Source of the DNA: Gordonia rhizosphera NBRC 16068
GTDB lineage: Bacteria > Actinomycetota > Actinomycetes > Mycobacteriales > Mycobacteriaceae
Length of the DNA: 64,000 nucleotides
Assembly: GCF_000298195.1 (NCBI RefSeq)
Contig: NZ_BAHC01000053.1
Coordinates: 17,610-81,609, forward strand
Direction: 5' to 3'
Each line of letters opens with the position of its first letter. Within the stretch, counting starts at the first letter, position 1. The position numbers were made by a program, and so were the translations under genes. Below, in pieces: positions 58,298-64,000 of the stretch. The notes under the pieces were generated by a model that had not been told where the DNA came from, did no database searches, and saw only the letters and a list, made by a program, of their open reading frames with translations.

Positions 58298-60343
58298 GTG
58301 CCCGACGACCTCACCGTGTCCCGCGCCACCACCATCCGTGTGCCGGCCGGGACCACCGCGGGCACGGCGCTGCGCGAGCATGAGCTGCCCAACAAGGGAC
58401 CCGAGGCTGTCGTCGTCGTACGCGACGCCGCAGGTCAGCTGCGTGATCTGTCCTGGACTCCGGAACTCGACACCGACGTCGAACCGGTAGCCGCGAACAC
58501 TGAGGCGGGCCGCAGCGTCATCCGCCATTCCACCGCCCACGTCCTTGCGCAGGCGGTGCAGGAGCTGTTCCCGGAGGCCAAACTCGGTATCGGCCCGCCC
58601 ATCCGCGACGGCTTCTACTACGACTTCGACGTCGCCGAACCGTTCACCCCCGAGGACCTCGCGGCCATCGAGAAGAAGATGAAGCAGATCGTCAAGTCGG
58701 GGCAGCGGTTCTCCCGGCGGGTCTATCGGTCGAAGGACGAGGCACGACTCGAACTCGTATCCGAGCCGTACAAGCTCGAACTCATCGACGACAAGGGTGC
58801 CGCGGCCGACAACGAGGTGATGGAGGTCGGCGGCGCCGAACTGAGCGCCTACGACAACCTCAACCCGCGCACCGGTGAACGCATCTGGTGCGACCTGTGC
58901 CGCGGACCACATGTGCCGACGACGAAGTACATTGCGGCCTTCAAGCTGACTCGCTCCTCGGCGGCGTACTGGCGCGGCGATCAGGACAACGCCGATCTGC
59001 AACGTGTCTACGGAACCGCGTGGGAGTCGACGGAGGCGCTCGACACGTATCTGGATCTGCTGGCCGAGGCCGAACGCCGCGACCACCGCCGGCTGGGCGC
59101 AGAGCTGGACCTGTTCAGCTTCCCCGACGAACTCGGTTCGGGGTTGCCGGTGTTCCATCCCAAGGGCGGCATCATCCGCAAGGAGATGGAGGACTTCTCC
59201 CGTGCCCGGCACGTCGCCGCGGGATACGAGTTCGTCAACACCCCGCATCTGTCGAAGGGACACCTGTTCGAGGTGTCCAAGCATCTCGACTGGTACGCCG
59301 AGGGCATGTTCCCGGCGATGCACCTCGATGCCGAGTACAACGACGATGGCACCATCCGCAAGCCGGGGCAGGACTACTACGTCAAACCGATGAACTGCCC
59401 GATGCACAATCTGATTTACCGCTCGCGGGGCCGCTCCTACCGTGAACTGCCGTTGCGGTTCTTCGAGTTCGGCTCGGTGTATCGCTACGAGAAGTCCGGT
59501 GTCGTGCACGGTCTGACCCGTGCACGGGGCTTCACCCAGGATGACGCGCACGTCTACTGCACCCAGGAGCAGGTGGTCGACGAGCTGACCAGCACCCTGC
59601 AGTTCGTGCTGCAGCTGCTCAAGGACTACGGCCTCGACGACTTCTACCTCGAATTGTCCACCAAGGACCCGAAGAAGTTCGTCGGCACCGACGAGGTGTG
59701 GGCAGAGGCCACCGAGACGTTGCGCAAGGTCGGCGAGGCGTCAGGTCTCGACCTGATCCCCGATCCCGGGGGCGCCGCCTTCTACGGACCCAAGATCTCG
59801 GTGCAGGCCAAGGATGCGCTCGGCCGGACGTGGCAGATGTCGACACTGCAGCTCGACTTCTTCGAGCCGGAGCTGTTCGAGCTCGAGTACACCGCCTCGG
59901 ACGGGACCAAGAAGCGTCCTGTGATGGTCCATCGGGCGCTGTTCGGCTCGATCGAGCGGTTCTTCGGTGTCCTGACCGAGCACTACGCGGGTGCGTTCCC
60001 GGCATGGCTGGCGCCGGTCCAGGTCGTCGGCATCCCGGTCGCGGATACCTTCGGCGACCATCTGCAGGGCGTCGTCGACACGCTGCGCTCCCGGGGGGTC
60101 CGGGCCGACGTCGACCACTCCGACGACCGGATGCAGAAGAAGATCCGCACCCACACCACGGCCAAGGTGCCCTTCATGCTGCTGGCCGGTGAGCGTGACG
60201 TCACAGCGGGGGCGGTGAGCTTCCGCTTCCGCGACGGCACCCAGGTCAACGGGGTCCCGGTGGACCGCGCCGTCGAACTCATCTGCGAGTGGATCGACCA
60301 GCGCCGCAACGATTCCCCGACCGCGGACACCGTCGATGGCTGA
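58298..60343 (+). CDS. thrS: Threonyl-tRNA synthetase
   Basis: 681 residues. TGS domain (~10-75), HxxxH editing-like motif [11 protein letters not shown] and [16 protein letters not shown] region, class II catalytic core with [39 protein letters not shown] and a C-terminal anticodon-binding domain ending QRRN. GTG start after GAGGAG. It begins the same-strand run with the HIT and PIM genes as in M. tuberculosis. Confidence 0.97.
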   Translation: MPDDLTVSRATTIRVPAGTTAGTALREHELPNKGPEAVVVVRDAAGQLRDLSWTPELDTDVEPVAANTEAGRSVIRHSTAHVLAQAVQELFPEAKLGIGPPIRDGFYYDFDVAEPFTPEDLAAIEKKMKQIVKSGQRFSRRVYRSKDEARLELVSEPYKLELIDDKGAAADNEVMEVGGAELSAYDNLNPRTGERIWCDLCRGPHVPTTKYIAAFKLTRSSAAYWRGDQDNADLQRVYGTAWESTEALDTYLDLLAEAERRDHRRLGAELDLFSFPDELGSGLPVFHPKGGIIRKEMEDFSRARHVAAGYEFVNTPHLSKGHLFEVSKHLDWYAEGMFPAMHLDAEYNDDGTIRKPGQDYYVKPMNCPMHNLIYRSRGRSYRELPLRFFEFGSVYRYEKSGVVHGLTRARGFTQDDAHVYCTQEQVVDELTSTLQFVLQLLKDYGLDDFYLELSTKDPKKFVGTDEVWAEATETLRKVGEASGLDLIPDPGGAAFYGPKISVQAKDALGRTWQMSTLQLDFFEPELFELEYTASDGTKKRPVMVHRALFGSIERFFGVLTEHYAGAFPAWLAPVQVVGIPVADTFGDHLQGVVDTLRSRGVRADVDHSDDRMQKKIRTHTTAKVPFMLLAGERDVTAGAVSFRFRDGTQVNGVPVDRAVELICEWIDQRRNDSPTADTVDG

Positions 60344-60902
60344 GCAGGACGCCGTCGATCCGACACGGGTCATCCGTGACTGCGGCGCCGGCGACGCGGA
60401 CCGGTTGCAGCGTCTGTGGACCCCGCACCGGATGACCTACATCACCGCCGATCCGCCGCCGTCGGCGAAGACGACCGGGCATCCGTTCCTCGACATCCCC
60501 CTGATGTCCGACGAGGACGGGCTCATCGTCGCGCGCGGTGAGACCGTCTATGCGGTGCTCAACCTCTACCCGTACAACCCGGGTCACACGATGATCGTGC
60601 CCTACCGTCAGGTCGCCGAACTGGAGGATCTGACTCCCGAGGAGTCCTCGGAACTGATGTCCTTCACCCAGCGCATGATCCGCACGATCAAGGCGGTGTC
60701 CAATCCCAACGCGTTCAACGTCGGGTTGAATCTCGGCTACGCCGCGGGCGGCTCGCTGGCCGAGCACCTGCACCAGCACATCGTGCCGCGCTGGGTCGGC
60801 GACGCGAACTTCATCACTGTTGTCGGAGAGACGAAGGTCGTGCCACAGTTGCTGCGCGACACCCGGTCGCTGCTCGCGGCCGCATGGCTCGAACAGTCGT
60901 GA
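60336..60902 (+). CDS. HIT-domain protein (Ap4A phosphorylase/hydrolase-like)
   Basis: 188 residues. The histidine triad [10 protein letters not shown] (~145-154) and preceding [15 protein letters not shown] define the HIT fold, similar to Rv2613c. It cleaves dinucleoside polyphosphates by family role. Starts 8 bp inside thrS. Confidence 0.92.
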   Translation: MAEQDAVDPTRVIRDCGAGDADRLQRLWTPHRMTYITADPPPSAKTTGHPFLDIPLMSDEDGLIVARGETVYAVLNLYPYNPGHTMIVPYRQVAELEDLTPEESSELMSFTQRMIRTIKAVSNPNAFNVGLNLGYAAGGSLAEHLHQHIVPRWVGDANFITVVGETKVVPQLLRDTRSLLAAAWLEQS

Positions 60903-60936
60903 GCCCGGTCGGGCGGGGGACGAGAGGAGCGGGCAG

Positions 60937-61665
60937 ATGTTGAGCATCCGGGGGCGGGCCTCGGTGTCGAAGGTGACGTTGCCGATCGGGCACGCGCTGC
61001 TGAGGACCGGTCTCACCCCGGATCTCATGACGCTCATCGGCACCGCGGCGACGATCGCCGCGGCGCTGACGCTGTTTCCGATGGGGTATCTGTTCGCCGG
61101 CACGTTGGTCATCTGGCTGTTCGTGATGTTCGACATGCTCGACGGTGCGATGGCGCGGGCCCGCGGCGGCGGTACCCGCTTCGGCGCGGTGCTCGACGCC
61201 ACCTGCGATCGGATCGCCGACGGCGCCATCTTCGCCGGGCTGGCGTGGTGGGCCGCGGTCACCGAACCCCATGATCTGCTGCTCGTCGCGACCCTGATCT
61301 GCCTGGTCACCTCCCAGGTGATCTCGTATGCGAAGGCGCGTGCCGAGGCCAGCGGCCTCAACGGCGACGGCGGTTGGATCGAGCGACCGGACCGGCTGAT
61401 CATCGTGCTGGTCGGCGCGGGTTTCACCGGACTGGGCGTGTGGTGGGCCATCCACATCGCGATGTGGGTGCTCGCGGTGCTGTCGGTCATCACCGTCGGG
61501 CAACGGATGTGGTCGATCTACTCCTCACCGGGCGCCCGCGATCTGATCCCACTGGGCAAACCGGGTGACGACAAACCCGACGGTGACAATCCCGACGGTG
61601 ACAGACCCGACGGGGGCGGCGAGCCGCCGGCGGCGGGCACGCAGCCGCAGGCCGGGACACACTGA
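60937..61665 (+). CDS. pgsA1: Phosphatidylinositol phosphate synthase
   Basis: 242 residues, six membrane segments. The CDP-alcohol phosphotransferase motif DMLDGAMARARGG followed by FGAVLDATCDRIADG holds D-x2-DG-x2-AR...G-x3-D-x3-D. Makes PI phosphate from CDP-diacylglycerol and inositol phosphate. ATG 60937 after GAGAGGAG. The C-terminal DDKPDGDNPDGDRPDGGGE tail is a run of Asp/Pro/Gly repeats, probably disordered. Followed by patA and pimA. Confidence 0.9.
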   Translation: MLSIRGRASVSKVTLPIGHALLRTGLTPDLMTLIGTAATIAAALTLFPMGYLFAGTLVIWLFVMFDMLDGAMARARGGGTRFGAVLDATCDRIADGAIFAGLAWWAAVTEPHDLLLVATLICLVTSQVISYAKARAEASGLNGDGGWIERPDRLIIVLVGAGFTGLGVWWAIHIAMWVLAVLSVITVGQRMWSIYSSPGARDLIPLGKPGDDKPDGDNPDGDRPDGGGEPPAAGTQPQAGTH

Positions 61666-61708
61666 CACCCGTGGTGATCCGGGAGATGATCCGACGAGCG
61701 AGGATCCG

Positions 61709-62677
61709 ATGAGTTCCGTCACGGCCAGACTGTCCGACCTGGGCTACGCCGCGGGGTGGGCGGCCGTCCGATACGCACCGGACCGGCTGGCCCGCGGCGT
61801 GTTCGACAGGTTCGGCGACCTGGCCGGCCGTCGGCACGGTGGGCCCGCCCAGTTGCGGCGCAACCTGGCGCGCGTGATCGGGACGACACCCGACGCGGTG
61901 CCCGACGACCTGGTGGCCGCCGCGGTGCGCTCCTACGCGCGGTACTGGTGTGAGGCCTTCCGTCTCCCGGCCCAGGATTTCGCCGAGATGGCCGCCACGG
62001 TGACGGTGCCCGACACCGATCGCGCCAATCTGGACGCGGCGCTCGAGCGTGGCAAGGGAGTGGTCCTGTCGCTCCCGCACAGCGGCAACTGGGACATGGC
62101 CGGGGTCTGGCTGGTCCGGCATTACGGCCGGGGGGTCGCGACGGTCGCCGAGCGCCTCGAGCCGGAGTCGCTGTTCGACCGTTTCGTCTCCTACCGGGAA
62201 TCGCTGGGGTTGGAGATTCTCCCCCTCAGCGGTGGTGAGCAACGCCCGTTCGATGTGCTCGGCGACCGTCTGCGCGCCGGCGACATCGTCTGCCTGCTCG
62301 GCGAGCGGGATCTGGCCCGCACCGGTGTCCCGGTGACCTTCTTCGGTGAGCCCACCCGGATGCCCGCGGGCTCGGCCCGCCTGGCCATCGAGACCGGTGC
62401 GAGCCTGCTACCCGTGCACCACTGGTTCACCGAGGCGCCGACGTCGCGCATCTCCTGCGGTGCGCCCATCGACGTCTCCGGCGGCGTCGGTCCGACGACG
62501 CAGGCTCTCGCCGACGCATTCGCCGCGAACATCGCCGCGCACCCGCAGGACTGGCACATGCTGCAGCCGCTGTGGGAGGCAGACTGGTCGGCAGCCCGGC
62601 GCGCCCGCATCGAGGGCACCGATGCATCGTCTCCGTCGACCGCCGACGATGCCGCGACCCGGGAACACGGACGATGA
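61709..62677 (+). CDS. patA: Phosphatidylinositol mannoside acyltransferase
   Basis: 322 residues, LPLAT family. LSLPHSGNWD holds the catalytic H-x4-D pair, GERD and RMPAGSARLA the later conserved blocks. It acylates PIM mannose. ATG 61709 chosen; an upstream in-frame part would overlap pgsA1. ATGA overlap with pimA. Confidence 0.9.
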   Translation: MSSVTARLSDLGYAAGWAAVRYAPDRLARGVFDRFGDLAGRRHGGPAQLRRNLARVIGTTPDAVPDDLVAAAVRSYARYWCEAFRLPAQDFAEMAATVTVPDTDRANLDAALERGKGVVLSLPHSGNWDMAGVWLVRHYGRGVATVAERLEPESLFDRFVSYRESLGLEILPLSGGEQRPFDVLGDRLRAGDIVCLLGERDLARTGVPVTFFGEPTRMPAGSARLAIETGASLLPVHHWFTEAPTSRISCGAPIDVSGGVGPTTQALADAFAANIAAHPQDWHMLQPLWEADWSAARRARIEGTDASSPSTADDAATREHGR

Positions 62678-63798
62678 GGATCGGCATGGTGTGCCCCTAC
62701 TCGTTCGACGTCCCCGGCGGCGTCCAGGCGCACGTGGTGGAACTGGCCAAGGTCTTCATCGAACGCGGCCACGAGGTCAGCGTGCTGGCCCCCGCGGCCC
62801 CCGACACCGTGCTGCCGCCGTATGTGGTGTCAGCGGGTCCGGCACTGGCGATCCCGTACAACGGTTCGGTGTCGCGGGTGAACTTCAGCCCGAAAGGTTA
62901 TCTGCGTCTTCGGGAGTGGATCGCCGAGGGTGACTTCGACGTCCTGCACGTGCACGAACCCAACTCGCCGAGCATCTCCATGCTGTCGCTGATGGTGGCC
63001 TCCGGACCCATCGTCACGACCTTCCACACCTCGACGACGCGTTCGTTGTGGCTCACCGTCTTCCAGGGCATCCTGCGGCCCTACCACGAACGCATCGCCG
63101 GCAAGATCGCGGTATCCGAGCTGGCCCGGCGCTGGCAGATGGAATCGCTGGGCTCGGATGCGGTGGAGATCCCCAACGGTATCGACGTGGGCTGCTTCGC
63201 CGCGGCGCAGCCGCTGGACGGCTATCCATGGCCGGGGCACTCGATCCTGTTCCTCGGGCGCTACGACGAACCCCGCAAGGGGATCGACATCCTGATGCGC
63301 GCGCTGCCCGACGTCGTCGAGAGATTCCCTGATCTGCGGGTGCTCATCGTCGGCGGCGGTAACGAACGAGCCCTGCGCCGCCGCGCCGGAAAGCTGTCGG
63401 ATCACCTCGTGTTCCTCGGCCAGGTCGACGACGCGACGAAGGCACGCGCGTTGCGTTCGGCGGACGTGTACTGCGCGCCCAACCTCGGCGGGGAGAGCTT
63501 CGGCATCGTGCTGGTCGAGGCGATGGCGGCCGGTGCCGCTGTGGTCGCCAGCGATCTCAATGCCTTCCGGCGGGTGCTCGACGACGGGCGCGCCGGGCGG
63601 CTGGTGCCGACGGGGTCGGCCGAGGACCTCGCGGCCGCGCTCATCGACCTGCTCTCCGACGACGAGGCCCGCGCCGACCTGGTCGCGGCGGGTCGTCGGC
63701 GCGCCGACCGCTACGACTGGTCGCGGGTGGCAGACCAGATCCTGCGTGTCTACGAGACCGTGACGGTCGGGGCCGGCCCGGTCGTCGTGACGGATTAG
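62674..63798 (+). CDS. pimA: Phosphatidylinositol alpha-mannosyltransferase
   Basis: 374 residues, GT4 glycosyltransferase. The N-terminal CPYSFDVPGGVQAHV loop binds PI, and the C-terminal domain has GESFGIVLVEAMAAG with the nucleotide-sugar Glu. It adds the first mannose of PIM on the cytosolic membrane face. Starts at 62674, overlapping patA by 4 bp. Confidence 0.92.
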   Translation: MRIGMVCPYSFDVPGGVQAHVVELAKVFIERGHEVSVLAPAAPDTVLPPYVVSAGPALAIPYNGSVSRVNFSPKGYLRLREWIAEGDFDVLHVHEPNSPSISMLSLMVASGPIVTTFHTSTTRSLWLTVFQGILRPYHERIAGKIAVSELARRWQMESLGSDAVEIPNGIDVGCFAAAQPLDGYPWPGHSILFLGRYDEPRKGIDILMRALPDVVERFPDLRVLIVGGGNERALRRRAGKLSDHLVFLGQVDDATKARALRSADVYCAPNLGGESFGIVLVEAMAAGAAVVASDLNAFRRVLDDGRAGRLVPTGSAEDLAAALIDLLSDDEARADLVAAGRRRADRYDWSRVADQILRVYETVTVGAGPVVVTD

Positions 63799-63809
63799 GG
63801 GCGGCGCGG

Positions 63810-64000
63810 ATGACCTTGTCGGGACTGAGCATCGTGGTGATCATCGTGATCGTGCTGGCGGCATTCGCGATGGGCTGGGCGTTCCAGACCGCCAACCGCC
63901 TCGACCGGCTCAACGTGCGTGTCGACCTCGCGCGGCAGGCACTCGAGTCGGCGCTGGCCCGCCGCGCGGTCGTGGTCCGCGCGATTGCCGCGGGGATGAT
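63810..64000 (+). CDS. Rv2609c-like membrane protein (5' part)
   Basis: ATG 63810 opens a frame to the window edge. One N-terminal helix (LSIVVIIVIVLAAFAMGWAF) is followed by QTANRLDRLNVRVDLARQALESALARRAVV, as in the conserved protein after pimA in mycobacteria. Function unknown. Confidence 0.7.
   Translation, partial: MTLSGLSIVVIIVIVLAAFAMGWAFQTANRLDRLNVRVDLARQALESALARRAVVVRAIAAGM

Overview
The window is GC-rich actinobacterial chromosome. It has frequent GTG starts, ATGA/GTGA gene overlaps and almost no U-tract terminators. The right end carries thrS, a HIT protein, pgsA, patA and pimA in the order known from Mycobacterium tuberculosis (Rv2614c to Rv2609c), which places the organism in the Mycobacteriales. 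OtsB1-type and 13E12 (DUF222/HNH) genes fit a Gordonia- or Mycolicibacterium-like genome. Genus is inference only.

Layout. 1-2.5 kb: end of a group 3b [NiFe]-hydrogenase operon, with a maturation protease fused in frame to a DUF1918 protein. 2.5-7.9 kb (minus): acyl-CoA synthetase, a 2-oxoacid dehydrogenase E1alpha/E1beta/E2 set and an acyl carrier protein, with no E3. 8-10.5 kb: ABC-2 exporter. 10.8-13.5 kb: a frameshifted 13E12 gene beside a frameshifted ISL3-type transposase. 13.6-19.9 kb: divergent otsB1-like three-domain protein and treX/glgX. 20-22.1 kb: a multidomain protein with a Bacillus-Tgl-like transglutaminase domain and a translationally coupled small partner. 22.1-26.5 kb: a membrane protein and a fused 5-oxoprolinase. 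26.5-34.6 kb: a sulfatase island with two large arylsulfatases, a GPH-type transporter, an AraC-family regulator with a repeated operator-like motif at both ends of its gene, and the ruin of a formylglycine-generating enzyme. 34.6-36.2 kb: a luciferase-like monooxygenase and a MazE-type antitoxin whose MazF is reduced to its first codons. 36.2-37.9 kb: MarR regulator, perfect palindromic operator and a hemerythrin/F420-nitroreductase-like fusion. 38-40.9 kb: beta-propeller lipoprotein and MFS exporter.

40.9-45.3 kb is a gene graveyard next to tRNA genes. It holds excisionase, cytochrome P450, polyphosphate kinase 2 and phage capsid fragments around one intact P-type ATPase. It ends at a strong hairpin and a tRNA-Val/Cys/Gly cluster, with a divergent tRNA-Val beyond. 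46-51.3 kb: nitrobindin, a three-gene overlapping unit (SLC13 transporter, CRP-domain histidine kinase, lone receiver) and a type B carboxylesterase. 51.3-58 kb: toroid-fold protein with SDR, zinc-free alcohol dehydrogenase-like protein, hypotheticals, a PGPGW membrane protein and a FUSC-type protein. 58.3-64 kb: thrS and the phosphatidylinositol mannoside genes.

The most unusual candidates are the transglutaminase-domain protein and its partner, the sulfatase island with its duplicated operator and broken activating enzyme, the transporter-kinase-receiver unit, and the E1/E2/ACP/ligase cluster. All assignments come from reading the sequence and remembered family features. No database search was run.
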